A DNA stretch of 64,000 bases from contig JBBTCH010000001.1 of the NCBI GenBank assembly GCA_038043245.1, positions 682,001 to 746,000 of the forward strand, read 5' to 3'. The stretch's first letter is position 1, and each line of letters starts with the position of its first letter. The translations under genes were made by a program, and so were the position numbers. Below the pieces are notes generated by a model. It searched no databases. It was not told the DNA's origin and saw only the letters and a list, made by a program, of their open reading frames with translations. This DNA is from JACPFV01 sp038043245. GTDB lineage: Bacteria > Pseudomonadota > Gammaproteobacteria > Nevskiales > Nevskiaceae. Positions 48,737 through 57,522 of this stretch are shown here, piece by piece.

Positions 48737-50488
48737 TCATTCTTGGAACTGCATGCGGTGCAGCGAGGCGTAGACACCCGCCTGCGCGATCAGGTCCTCG
48801 TGGCGGCCGGACTCGACAATGCGGCCTTCCTGCATCACCACGATCAGGTCAGCGCGCTGGATGGTCGAAAGCCGGTGCGCGATGACCAGCGTGGTGCGAC
48901 CGACGACCAGCTCCTCGACCGCCTCCTGGATGTGACGCTCGGACTCGGTGTCGAGCGCGGAGGTGGCCTCATCGAGGATCAGGATCGGTGCGTTCTTCAG
49001 CAATGCGCGGGCGATGGCCAGGCGCTGGCGCTGGCCGCCCGACAGCTGCACGCCGTTCTCGCCGATCTCGGTATGCAAGCCCTTGGGCAGTTTCTGGATG
49101 AATTCCCAAGCGTGAGCATGCTGTGCCGCTTCGATGATCTGCGCCTCTGAGGGATGCGGGTCGAGTGCGTAGGCGATGTTCTCGGCGATGGTGGCGTTGA
49201 ACAGCCGCACCTGCTGGTCCACCAGCGCGATCTGCGCACGCAGGTCGTTGAGCGCGTAGTCGCGCAGGTCATGTCCATCGAGCGTGATGCGGCCCGCCAC
49301 GGGGTCATAGAAGCGTGGCAGGAGCGACAGCAGTGTGGTCTTGCCGCTGCCGGACTTGCCGACAAAGGCCACCGTCTGGCCGGGACGGATCGTGAGACGG
49401 ATCCCCTTGAGCGCCTCCGGCGCATCCGCCTGGTAACGGTGACGGATGTCCTCAAACTCAAGGTGACCGCGCGCACGTTGCAGCCGCAGCCCGCCACCGG
49501 CCGGCTCCACCGGTTCAGCGAGAAAGGCGAAGACTTCGCGCGCCGCCGTCACCCCCAGCTGCACCTGCTGGTTGAAGCTGTTCAGCACCTTGACCGGGCG
49601 CATCAGTGTGGTCAGCGCCACCAGAAACGCGACGAAAGTGCCGGGGCTCACCTCGTTCAGCATCTCCGGCAGGGTGGCGAAATAGACAATGCCCGCCACC
49701 GCGAATGCCGCCAGCAGCTGGGTGATGCCGCCGCTGATCAAGGTCGTCGCCTCGACTTTCACCGCCAGCTGCCGGGTGTCCTGAAGGATGCGCTCGAACC
49801 CGGCCTGCTCGGCTTTCGCGGCGTTGTGCAGCTTGATCACGCGCTGGCCCTTGATGGTTTCATCCAGCGCCTCGGCAAAACGCCCGGCCGTGGACTGGAT
49901 GCGCTCGCCCAGGCCGCGGATGCGCTTGTTGACATAGCGTACGGTGACGGCGATCGGCGGGCCGACCACGAGGACGAACACCGTCAGCTTCCAGCTCAGC
50001 CAGAACATCAGGCCCAGCTGGCCGATGAAGACCATCGCCTCGCGCAACGCATAGGTGGCGACCATCAGCGCCGAGGCGATGACGCCGGTGTGGTAGTTGA
50101 AGCGCGACAGCATCGTGCCGGTGCTGTTGCGATCGAAATACGACACCGGCAGCTGCACCAGCCGCGCGAACATGTCGCGGCGCAAACCGGCGACGATCTG
50201 CTGCGTCACCCATTGCATGCCGTAGCCGGAACCGAAACCGGCGACGCCGCGCAACAGGAACAAGCCAATGATCGCCAGCGGGATCCAGCGGATGGTGGTG
50301 AGATCCTTCTGCACGAAGCTGCCATCCAGCAGCGGCTTCATCATGGCGACGAAGCCGACGTCGGCCGCCGAGAACAGCGTGGTCGCGACCAGCGCCGCGA
50401 CGATCACGCGCCAGTGCGGCACGGCATAGCGCGCCATCCGGCGGTAGATGGCCCAGGACGATTCAAGCGGTACGGACATGTCTGGCAT
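48737..50488 (-). CDS. msbA: Lipid A export ABC transporter MsbA
   Basis: Homodimeric ABC flippase for lipid A-core. 583 residues: six membrane helices in the first 320, then the ATPase domain with Walker A FVGKSGSGKTTLLSLL, signature LSGGQRQRLAIARA, Walker B PILILDEATSALD and the H-loop VIAHRLST. The first ATG (50488) overlaps a GATAAT box on the minus strand (50492-50487); an ATG nine bases later (50479, protein starting MSVPLESSW) would fit a transcript from that box. It is the lead gene of the lipid A block, divergent from the HIT gene. Confidence 0.95.
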   Translation of the reverse strand: MPDMSVPLESSWAIYRRMARYAVPHWRVIVAALVATTLFSAADVGFVAMMKPLLDGSFVQKDLTTIRWIPLAIIGLFLLRGVAGFGSGYGMQWVTQQIVAGLRRDMFARLVQLPVSYFDRNSTGTMLSRFNYHTGVIASALMVATYALREAMVFIGQLGLMFWLSWKLTVFVLVVGPPIAVTVRYVNKRIRGLGERIQSTAGRFAEALDETIKGQRVIKLHNAAKAEQAGFERILQDTRQLAVKVEATTLISGGITQLLAAFAVAGIVYFATLPEMLNEVSPGTFVAFLVALTTLMRPVKVLNSFNQQVQLGVTAAREVFAFLAEPVEPAGGGLRLQRARGHLEFEDIRHRYQADAPEALKGIRLTIRPGQTVAFVGKSGSGKTTLLSLLPRFYDPVAGRITLDGHDLRDYALNDLRAQIALVDQQVRLFNATIAENIAYALDPHPSEAQIIEAAQHAHAWEFIQKLPKGLHTEIGENGVQLSGGQRQRLAIARALLKNAPILILDEATSALDTESERHIQEAVEELVVGRTTLVIAHRLSTIQRADLIVVMQEGRIVESGRHEDLIAQAGVYASLHRMQFQE

Positions 50489-50524
50489 TATCCGTGAAGC
50501 TTCTGACTAATAGCGAGAATCGCC

Positions 50525-50866
50525 ATGTCCAAAACCCTGTTTGAAAAAATCATCGCCCGCGAAATTCCGGCGATCTTCGTCCACGAGGACGAACATTGCG
50601 TCGCGTTCAAGGACGTCAACCCCGGCGCGCCGGTGCACATCCTGCTGGTGCCGCGCAAACCATTGCCGCGGCTGTGTGATGCCAGCGCGGATGATCAGAG
50701 CCTGCTCGGCCACCTGATGCTCACAGCATCAAAAATCGCTGCGCAGCATGGATGCGGGGAAGCTTTCCGGCTGGCGGTCAACAATGGAGCGGAAGCCGGC
50801 CAGTCGGTGTTCCATCTGCACCTGCATATCCTCGGCGGCAGGCCGATGAAATGGCCGCCGGGGTGA
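50525..50866 (+). CDS. HIT family protein (HinT-like)
   Basis: 113 residues, cytoplasmic nucleotide phosphoramidase family. The histidine triad HLHLHILGG lies at about 97-105, with the earlier FKDVNPGAPVHILLVPRK and VNNGAEAGQSVFH segments. Length is that of HinT. It is divergent from msbA and followed after 11 bases by the convergent end of the peptidase gene. Confidence 0.96.
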   Translation: MSKTLFEKIIAREIPAIFVHEDEHCVAFKDVNPGAPVHILLVPRKPLPRLCDASADDQSLLGHLMLTASKIAAQHGCGEAFRLAVNNGAEAGQSVFHLHLHILGGRPMKWPPG

Positions 50867-50877
50867 AAACAGTCGGG

Positions 50878-51822
50878 CTACTCCGCAGGCTCCAGCATTA
50901 GCTGAGGATCCAGCCGCACATCGAACCAGTTCATGCGGAAACACAGGTGTGGGCCGGTGACGCGGCCGGTGGCGCCGACCGCGCCAATCATCTGCCCTTG
51001 CGCAACAGTCTCGCCTTCTTTCACGTCCAGGCGGCTCAGGTGCAGATAGGTCGAGGACAGACCATGGCCGTGATCGAGAATGACCGTGCCACCGGTGAAA
51101 TACACATCGCTGCGCGCCAGCCGCACGATGCCGGCGGCGGTGGCCTTGATCGGCGTGCCGGTGACGGCGGCGATGTCCACGCCATAGTGCGGCTGCTTGG
51201 TTTCGCCATTGAGGATGCGCTGGCTGCCGTAGACCCCGGTGACCGTTCCGCTCACTGGCCAGATGAATCCTGTGATGAAGTCTTCGCTGGGTGTGTCATG
51301 GGCGCGTGCGGCACCGATGCGCTGGTTGTCGAGTTTGATCTGCTTCAGCGCGGCCGCAGGCGGCGTCACCATTTTTGAAGGCAGGCCGTCTATTTTCTGA
51401 ATCGCGTATTCGCGCGACACGACGTCGTAACGGAAAATCTCGCTCCCGATTCTCAATTCCACCGGTCCGGTTTCTTCGCGACTCAGCCCAAACACAAACC
51501 AGCCGAACGGCGACACACGCAAGGGCTTGTTGTTGAACACGACCCTGCTGCCCGGCTCGGCGCGTCCGACGATGCCCGCACCTTGCGTCCACTCGCCCCT
51601 GAGGTCGAGCGTCGCGCAGCGACTCTGCCGTCCCTCTCCCGTGCAACGGGAGAGGGGGGGACCGCCCGCGGATGAGGGCGGTGGGGTGAGGGCTTCCGGG
51701 CCGGATGCGGCAGAGGCAACGGCGGCATCCATGCCATGCCTCTGCACTTGGGCGTCCTGCCCGGCGCACGCCGCCAACGGCAGCAGCCATGCGCAGAGAA
51801 TGGCCGCTTTAGTTCTTTTCAT
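50878..51822 (-). CDS. M23 (LytM-type) peptidase lipoprotein
   Basis: 314 residues. A lipoprotein signal (about 1-20, lipobox LAAC) is followed by a linker whose residues about 44-64 are encoded by a palindromic repeat (51632-51693), then a beta-rich domain (about 70-150) and the LytM metallopeptidase with HYGVDIA and HGHGLSSTYLHLS, both zinc sites intact. It is probably a murein hydrolase or a divisome/amidase activator anchored in the outer membrane. The start overlaps the CDF gene by 14 bases. Confidence 0.9.
   Translation of the reverse strand: MKRTKAAILCAWLLPLAACAGQDAQVQRHGMDAAVASAASGPEALTPPPSSAGGPPLSRCTGEGRQSRCATLDLRGEWTQGAGIVGRAEPGSRVVFNNKPLRVSPFGWFVFGLSREETGPVELRIGSEIFRYDVVSREYAIQKIDGLPSKMVTPPAAALKQIKLDNQRIGAARAHDTPSEDFITGFIWPVSGTVTGVYGSQRILNGETKQPHYGVDIAAVTGTPIKATAAGIVRLARSDVYFTGGTVILDHGHGLSSTYLHLSRLDVKEGETVAQGQMIGAVGATGRVTGPHLCFRMNWFDVRLDPQLMLEPAE
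51632..51693. repeat. CCCTCTCCC/GGGAGAGGG repeat embedded in a coding sequence
   Basis: Two hairpins: CCCTCTCCCGT/ACGGGAGAGGG (51632-51656) and ACCGCCC/GGGCGGT (51661-51682), then GGGGTGAGGGC. Related to the repeat at 46655. It is in frame in the peptidase gene, encoding a Pro/Ser/Gly stretch (ALTPPPSSAGGPPLSRCTG) between the lipid anchor and the peptidase part. Confidence 0.85.
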
Positions 51823-52723
51823 CGCGTTCCAGCCCCATGTCCTGCCATGAAACCGCATCTTCGATCGGCTCGAGATGCGTCAACACCGTGAGCCGCTTGA
51901 GCAGCTGGCACATCTCGGTCTCCAGCTTTTCCACCAGATCATGCCCGCGCTGTACGCTCCATGCGCCCGGCACCAGGATGTGCACGGTGACGAAACGGCG
52001 CGAACCCGCCGCACGGGTGCGCAGCGCGTGCCAGTCGATCCGGTGTTCGCGCTTGTAGCGGTTGAGCAGAGCCTCGACCGCCTTCAGTTCCGGTGGCGGC
52101 AGCGCGGCGTCCATCAGGCCGCCGACGGAGGCCGTCATCAGCCGCAACCCGACCCAGACGATATGCGCGGCGACTGCGAGCGCAATCAATGGGTCCAGCA
52201 CCAGCCAGCCGGTCAGGCTGACCAGTCCGACCGCCGCCATCACGCCGGCCGAGGTCCAGACATCGGTCATCAGGTGATGCGCGTCGGCCTGCAGGGTGAC
52301 GGACTCGTGCTGGTTGCCAGCGGCCCGCAGCACGCGCGCAGTAGCGAAATTGATCAGGGTGGCGATGACCGAGATGCCAAGGCCGAGACCCACCTGCTCC
52401 AGCGGCTGCGGATTCCACAAACGCGGCAGCGCCGCAATGGCGATGAGCACTGCGGCGACCAAGATCGCCGCGCCTTCGACACCGCTGGAGAAGTACTCGG
52501 CCTTGTCGTGTCCGTGCGGATGGTCCTCGTCCGCCGGCCGCGCAGCGATGGTCAGCATGATCATCGCCATCAGCGCCGAACCGAGATTGACGAAGGATTC
52601 CAGGCCGTCCGACAGCAGGCCGACCGATCCGGTCAGCTGCCAAGCCCAGAGCTTGAGCGCGATGGTGGTCACCGCCGCTGCCACTGACAGCCACGCATAA
52701 CGGACCAGCGAGGCGCGGGCCAT
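51809..52723 (-). CDS. Cation diffusion facilitator (CDF) family metal transporter
   Basis: Inner-membrane divalent metal/proton antiporter, 304 residues. Six helices in the first 205 residues, with metal-site acids in LLSDGLESFVN (TM2) and HHLMTDVWTSAGV (TM5), a His-rich loop DEDHPHGHDKAEYFSSG, then a cytoplasmic dimer domain with VTVHILVPG. The ATG at 52723 gives the normal N-terminus; a much longer open frame upstream is the non-coding frame of thrS. It lies five bases after the thrS stop codon. Confidence 0.92.
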   Translation of the reverse strand: MARASLVRYAWLSVAAAVTTIALKLWAWQLTGSVGLLSDGLESFVNLGSALMAMIMLTIAARPADEDHPHGHDKAEYFSSGVEGAAILVAAVLIAIAALPRLWNPQPLEQVGLGLGISVIATLINFATARVLRAAGNQHESVTLQADAHHLMTDVWTSAGVMAAVGLVSLTGWLVLDPLIALAVAAHIVWVGLRLMTASVGGLMDAALPPPELKAVEALLNRYKREHRIDWHALRTRAAGSRRFVTVHILVPGAWSVQRGHDLVEKLETEMCQLLKRLTVLTHLEPIEDAVSWQDMGLERDEKN

Positions 52724-52728
52724 GAAGC

Positions 52729-54633
52729 TCAGATCTGACGGATGCGCTGTGCGGCTTCGCTCATTGGGATCGTTTCCTGGCGCTCGGTGCCGCGAAAACG
52801 CAGGGTCACGGTCTTGTCCTCGGCCTCCTTGCGGCCGACGACCACGATCACCGGGATCTTCTGCATGGCGTGGTCGCGGATCTTGGCGTTGATCTTCTCG
52901 TTGCGCAGATCGGCCTCGACGCGCAGGCCGGCATCGCGCAACACGGCCACCACCTCGGTCGCGTAGGCATCGGCGTCCGAGACGATCGGCGCGACGACGC
53001 ACTGCACCGGCGACAGCCACAGCGGCATCGCGCCGGCGTGGTGCTCGATGAGGATACCGATGAAGCGCTCCATCGAACCAACAATCGCCCGGTGCAGCAT
53101 CACCGGATGCTTGCGGCCGGAGGTCTCGTCCACGTATTCCGCGCCGAGCCGCTCGGGCATCATGAAATCCACCTGCATGGTGCCGACCTGCCAGGCGCGG
53201 CCGATGGAATCCTTGAGGTGGTACTCGATCTTGGGGCCGTAGAACGCACCCTCGCCCGGCAACTCGGCCCAGCTCACGCCCGCGGATTTCAGCGCGCCGC
53301 GCAGCGCGGCTTCGGCCTTGTCCCAGACGTCGTCGGTGCCGAGGCGTTTCACCGGCCGCAGCGCGAGTTTGATGGTGATATCGGTGAATCCGAAATCGGC
53401 GTAGACCTTCATCGCCTGCGCATGAAACGCGGTGACTTCCGATTCCACCTGCTCCGGCGTGCAGAAGATATGGCCATCGTCCTGCGTGAACGCGCGCACG
53501 CGCATGATGCCGTGCAGCGCGCCCGAAGGTTCGTTGCGATGGCAGCCGCCGAATTCGGCGTAGCGGATCGGTAGGTCGCGGTAACTGTGCAGACCGGCGT
53601 TGTAGATCTGCACGTGGCCCGGGCAGTTCATCGGCTTCACCGCATAGGTGCGCTTTTCCGACTCGGTGAAGAACATGTTCTCTTTGTAGTTGTCCCAGTG
53701 GCCGGACTTTTTCCACAGCGACACGTCGAGGATCTGCGGCGCGCGCACTTCCTGATAGCCGCTGCTGCGATAAACACCGCGCACATATTGTTCAACCGCC
53801 TGCCAGATGGCGTAGCCCTTGGGATGCCAGAACACCATGCCCGGTGCCTCTTCCTGCTGGTGGAACAGGTTGAGCTGGCGCGCCAGCTTGCGGTGGTCGC
53901 GCTTCTCGGCTTCCTCGACCATCTTCAGGTGCGCCTTCAGCTCATCTTCGGTGGCAAAGGCAAGGCCATAGATGCGCTGCAGCTGCGCGTTGTTGGCGTC
54001 ACCGCGCCAATAGGCGCCGGAGACTTTTGTCAGCTTGAAGGCATTACCCAATTTACTGGTCGACGGCAGATGCGGGCCCAAGCACATGTCCAGCCACTGG
54101 TCGCCTTGCTTATAGATGGTCAGCGTCGCATCGGGCTTGATGCCCTCGCGGATCCATTCAGCCTTGAACTTTTCGCCCGCTTTCTCGAAGTGCTGAACCG
54201 CCGCCTCGTGCGTCCACACCTCGCGCGTGATCGGCAGATCACGCGAGACGATGTCGCGCATCTTCTTCTCGATCTTCTCGAGATCAGCTTCGGTAAAGGG
54301 TTCCGCGCGAGCGAAGTCGTAATAGAACCCGGTCTCGGTCGAAGGACCGAAAGTGATCTGCGTGCCGGGAAACAATTCCTGCACCGCCTGCGCCAGCACG
54401 TGAGCGGCGTCGTGGCGAATGACCTCGACGCCTTCCGGCTTGTCGCGCGAGATCAGTTCGAGCGTGGAATCTTTTTCGATCGGACGCGTCAGGTCCCACA
54501 GCTCGCCATTGACACGCGCGACCGCGGACTTGCGCGCCAGGCCCGGCGAGATGCCCTGCGCGATGGCCAGAGCCGTCGGCGGCGTGTCGAACGACTTCTT
54601 GTTGCCGTCGGGGAAGGTGATTTGAATAGGCAT
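52729..54633 (-). CDS. thrS: Threonyl-tRNA synthetase
   Basis: 634 residues (E. coli 642). N-terminal TGS domain (about 1-62), editing domain (about 65-225, with HDAAHVLAQAVQELFPG), the class II core with MNCPGHVQIY (motif 2 region; zinc-ligand Cys) and motif 3 LHRAIVGSMERFIGIL, and an anticodon-binding domain from about 530. It follows gltX after 4 bases and is followed by the CDF gene. The infC-rpmI-rplT genes that normally lie downstream of thrS are absent here. Confidence 0.98.
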   Translation of the reverse strand: MPIQITFPDGNKKSFDTPPTALAIAQGISPGLARKSAVARVNGELWDLTRPIEKDSTLELISRDKPEGVEVIRHDAAHVLAQAVQELFPGTQITFGPSTETGFYYDFARAEPFTEADLEKIEKKMRDIVSRDLPITREVWTHEAAVQHFEKAGEKFKAEWIREGIKPDATLTIYKQGDQWLDMCLGPHLPSTSKLGNAFKLTKVSGAYWRGDANNAQLQRIYGLAFATEDELKAHLKMVEEAEKRDHRKLARQLNLFHQQEEAPGMVFWHPKGYAIWQAVEQYVRGVYRSSGYQEVRAPQILDVSLWKKSGHWDNYKENMFFTESEKRTYAVKPMNCPGHVQIYNAGLHSYRDLPIRYAEFGGCHRNEPSGALHGIMRVRAFTQDDGHIFCTPEQVESEVTAFHAQAMKVYADFGFTDITIKLALRPVKRLGTDDVWDKAEAALRGALKSAGVSWAELPGEGAFYGPKIEYHLKDSIGRAWQVGTMQVDFMMPERLGAEYVDETSGRKHPVMLHRAIVGSMERFIGILIEHHAGAMPLWLSPVQCVVAPIVSDADAYATEVVAVLRDAGLRVEADLRNEKINAKIRDHAMQKIPVIVVVGRKEAEDKTVTLRFRGTERQETIPMSEAAQRIRQI

Positions 54634-54637
54634 GACG

Positions 54638-56053
54638 TTATTTTGCGCGAATGTGCGCCACGGCCGCAGCCAGCCGCGCCAGCGTGCGCTCGCGACCGAG
54701 CAGCAGCAGGGTCTGGTCGATCGGCGGCGACACCGCCATGCCGGCGACGGCGACGCGGATCGGCTGTGCGATCTTGCCCAGACCCAAGCCCTTGGCTTCG
54801 GCGTAGCCGTTGACCACGGTGTGGATCGCGGGTGCAGTCCATTCGGTTAACGCTTTCAGCTGTTGCGTCAGCTCATCGAGAACCGCCGCACTTTCTTCGT
54901 TGAAATGCTTGGCCGCGTCTTTTTCGTTGTAGCCCGCAAGGTCGCCGAAGAAGAACAGCGATTTTTCGGTCATCTCGACCAGAGTCTTGCAGCGCTCGCG
55001 CTGCTGCTCGATCACTGCCGTCAGTGCCGGGCCCTTGCTCAGGTCCACACCGGCGCGCTTCAGATGCCACTCAAACTCCGGCGCGACGATGGCCGGGTCG
55101 GTGACCTTGAGGTACTGGTGATTGACCCAGTAGGCCTTTTCCATGTCGAAACGCGCCGGCGAGGCCGAGACGTGGTCGAAGTCGAACAGCTTGCACATCT
55201 CGTCGCGGCTGAACAGTTCCTGGTCGCCGTGGCTCCAACCCAGGCGCACGAGGTAATTGAGAATGCCTTCGGGCATGAAGCCCATGGCGCGGTACTCCAT
55301 GACGCCGAGCGCGCCATGGCGTTTCGACAGCTTGGTGCCGTCGGCGCCGAGAATCATCGAGACGTGCGCGTATTTCGGCAGCGTTGCGCCCAGCGCCTTG
55401 AGAATATTGATCTGGCGCGGCGTGTTGTTGACGTGGTCGTCGCCACGGATGACGTGGGTGATGCCCATGTCCATGTCGTCTACCACCACGCAGAAGTTGT
55501 AAGTCGGCACACCGTCGGCGCGGGCGATGATCAGATCGTCCAGCTCATCGCTGGCAAACACGATCTTGCCTTTGATCAGATCGTCGAGCACTACGTCGCC
55601 GTCGCTGGGGTTGCGGAAGCGCACCACCGGCTTCACATCGGGCGGCGGGCTTGGCAGGGTCTTGCCAACTTCCGGCCGCCAGCGGCCGTCGTAACGCGGT
55701 TTCTGTTTATTTGCCTGCTGCGCGGCGCGCATCACGTCCAGCTCCTGCTTCGAACAGTAGCAGTGGTAGGCGGTGCCAGCCTTCAGCATCTGCTGGATGA
55801 CTTCGGCGTAACGGTCGAAACGCTTGGTCTGGTAGACGATGTCGAAATCGGACTTCAGCCCCAGCCAGGCCATGCCCTCGAAGATCGCATCCACGGCTTC
55901 CTGCGTGCTGCGCTCACGGTCGGTGTCCTCGACACGCAGCAGGAACTTGCCCCCGTGCTTTTTCGCATAGAGCCATGAAAACAGCGCGGTGCGCGCCCCA
56001 CCGATGTGCAGGAAGCCGGTGGGCGAAGGCGCGAAGCGGGTGACAACGGACAT
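54638..56053 (-). CDS. gltX: Glutamyl-tRNA synthetase
   Basis: 471 residues, class I synthetase. HIGH-like motif FAPSPTGFLHIGGARTA at residues 6-22, a zinc-binding-like YHCYCSKQELDVMR, and KMSKS-like DGTKLSKRHGA (about 240-250), with an all-helical anticodon-binding C-terminus. The ATG at 56053 gives the normal N-terminus MSVVTRFAPSP; a TTG start five codons earlier is open. It is the first gene of the gltX-thrS-CDF-M23 run. Confidence 0.97.
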   Translation of the reverse strand: MSVVTRFAPSPTGFLHIGGARTALFSWLYAKKHGGKFLLRVEDTDRERSTQEAVDAIFEGMAWLGLKSDFDIVYQTKRFDRYAEVIQQMLKAGTAYHCYCSKQELDVMRAAQQANKQKPRYDGRWRPEVGKTLPSPPPDVKPVVRFRNPSDGDVVLDDLIKGKIVFASDELDDLIIARADGVPTYNFCVVVDDMDMGITHVIRGDDHVNNTPRQINILKALGATLPKYAHVSMILGADGTKLSKRHGALGVMEYRAMGFMPEGILNYLVRLGWSHGDQELFSRDEMCKLFDFDHVSASPARFDMEKAYWVNHQYLKVTDPAIVAPEFEWHLKRAGVDLSKGPALTAVIEQQRERCKTLVEMTEKSLFFFGDLAGYNEKDAAKHFNEESAAVLDELTQQLKALTEWTAPAIHTVVNGYAEAKGLGLGKIAQPIRVAVAGMAVSPPIDQTLLLLGRERTLARLAAAVAHIRAK

Positions 56054-56122
56054 TGGAGGTGCCGACAAAAAATGAGGCGCGATTTTAGCGGTTCACAGAG
56101 GGCAGTGCCGTAAAATGCGCGC

Positions 56123-56962
56123 ATGACCTCGCTCTTTGTCGAACAACTCACCGTCATTGATTGCGCCTACCTGCATCCGCAGCGCGGTCTGGTCGGCGAA
56201 TCATGGATCGTGGACCTGGAGCTGGAGGGCGACCTCGACGACCAATCCATGGTGCTGGACTTCGGAGAAGTGAAGAAAAAACTCAAGAAAACCGTCGAAG
56301 CCATCGGCGACCACCAGCTGATCGTGCCGGGCAAATCAAAGCTGCTGCATTTCGTGCGCTCGGGCGAGCGTAGCGGCCTCACCTACAAAGCAGAGTCCGG
56401 TGTCATCGAGCACCAGTCCCCCGCTGCGGCGGTCTGCGTGCTGGACGCAGAGCAGGTGGATGCCACCAGCCTTGCAGCACGGCTGCAGGATGCGGTGATC
56501 AAGGCGGCGCCAAAGAACGTGAAAACGGCACGGGTACATCTGCGCCATGAAGTCATCGACGGCGCCTACTACCACTACACCCACGGCCTGAAGAAACACG
56601 CCGGCCACTGCCAGCGCATCGCACATGGCCACCGCTCGCGTCTGGCCATCAGCGTGGACGGCCGGCGCGACAGCAAGCTGGAGAACCGCCTCGCTGATCA
56701 CTGGCGCGACATCTACCTCGGCAGCACGGCGGATATGACCGCGCATGGCAAGGGTCGCATGCGCTTCGAATACACCGCCGGCGAAGGCGAATTCCTGCTA
56801 GAACTGCCGGCGGACCGCTGCGACCTGATGACCGCCGACACCACGGTCGAGCGCATCGCTGAGCATCTGGCGCAGAAAGTGGCGGCTGAGCGGCCGCGCA
56901 TGAAGATCGAGGTGCGGGCCTACGAAGGTGTTCACAAAGGCGCGGTTGCACGGGCGGGTTAA
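56123..56962 (+). CDS. Double-domain 6-carboxytetrahydropterin synthase (QueD)-like protein
   Basis: 279 residues, about twice the length of QueD. Two tandem PTPS/QueD-type domains are suggested: an N-terminal half (FVEQLTVIDCAYLHPQRGLVGESWIVDLELEG, then MVLDFGEVKKKLKKTVEAIGDHQLIVPG) and a C-terminal half (GLKKHAGHCQRIAHGHRSRLAISVDG) that carries most of the zinc-site histidines and the DFxxLK-like region. QueD makes a precursor of queuosine/7-deazaguanine. The second half looks active and the first may not be. TAAAAT lies six bases before the ATG and no Shine-Dalgarno is present. Confidence 0.8.
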   Translation: MTSLFVEQLTVIDCAYLHPQRGLVGESWIVDLELEGDLDDQSMVLDFGEVKKKLKKTVEAIGDHQLIVPGKSKLLHFVRSGERSGLTYKAESGVIEHQSPAAAVCVLDAEQVDATSLAARLQDAVIKAAPKNVKTARVHLRHEVIDGAYYHYTHGLKKHAGHCQRIAHGHRSRLAISVDGRRDSKLENRLADHWRDIYLGSTADMTAHGKGRMRFEYTAGEGEFLLELPADRCDLMTADTTVERIAEHLAQKVAAERPRMKIEVRAYEGVHKGAVARAG

Positions 56963-56970
56963 GTACGTTC

Positions 56971-57032
56971 CCGTTCGTGGTGAGTGTCTTTCGCTCACAT
57001 GGCGAGCGAAAGACGTATCGAACCATGAACGG
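56971..57032. repeat. Palindromic repeat between the QueD-like gene and hisI
   Basis: Outer arms CCGTTCGTGGT and ACCATGAACGG pair with one mismatch. Inner arms GTCTTTCGCTC and GAGCGAAAGAC pair perfectly (56984-56994 and 57003-57013). The outer arms resemble a common proteobacterial repeat that encloses a TGAGCTTGTCGA core, which here is replaced by a longer hairpin. It begins 8 bases after the QueD-like gene's stop. Confidence 0.75.
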
Positions 57033-57047
57033 CCTTAAAATACCGGT

Positions 57048-57521
57048 ATGAACGACATCGCATTCGCCGCACGTAAAACCATCGAGCAGGTCGAGGAAGG
57101 CAACGAGCTTGCGCCCAAGTTCGACGCCGAAGGTCTGATGCCCTGCGTCACCACCGCCGCCAACACCGGCGAGGTGCTGATGCTCGGCTACATGAACGCC
57201 GAGGCCCTGCGCAAAACCATCGCCACCGGCGAGGCCCACTACTGGTCGCGTTCACGGCAGGTGCTGTGGCACAAGGGCGCGACGTCCGGCCTTGTGCAGA
57301 AAGTCGTGGAACTGCGGATTGACGACGACCAGGACGCCATCTGGCTGCGCGTCGCCATTCCTGGCGATGCTTCCTGCCATGTCGGTTACCGCTCCTGCTT
57401 CTACCGCTCGGTGCCCACCGGCCCCGGCGACTTCAAGTGCGCGCTGAAATTTGAGGAACAGCAGAAGGCCTTCGATCCGAAAAAGGTTTACGGCGACGCG
57501 CCGAATCCGACAAAACTCTGA
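57048..57521 (+). CDS. hisI: Phosphoribosyl-AMP cyclohydrolase HisI
   Basis: Histidine biosynthesis step 3, opening the adenine ring of PR-AMP. 157 residues; core signatures VLMLGYMNAEALRKTIATGEAHYWSRSR and LDDDQDAIWLRV-type acids, GDASCHVGYRSCFYR with the zinc/catalytic cysteines. About 25 residues longer than the E. coli hisI-type domain at the C-terminus and not fused to HisE. It stands apart from any his operon. TAAAAT lies six bases before the ATG; no ribosome-binding site. Confidence 0.94.
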   Translation: MNDIAFAARKTIEQVEEGNELAPKFDAEGLMPCVTTAANTGEVLMLGYMNAEALRKTIATGEAHYWSRSRQVLWHKGATSGLVQKVVELRIDDDQDAIWLRVAIPGDASCHVGYRSCFYRSVPTGPGDFKCALKFEEQQKAFDPKKVYGDAPNPTKL

Positions 57522-57522
57522 A

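Noticed and set aside
52724..53716. N-terminal extension of the CDF frame into thrS
   Set aside because: These codons are the wrong frame of thrS; the CDF family N-terminus starts at 52723.
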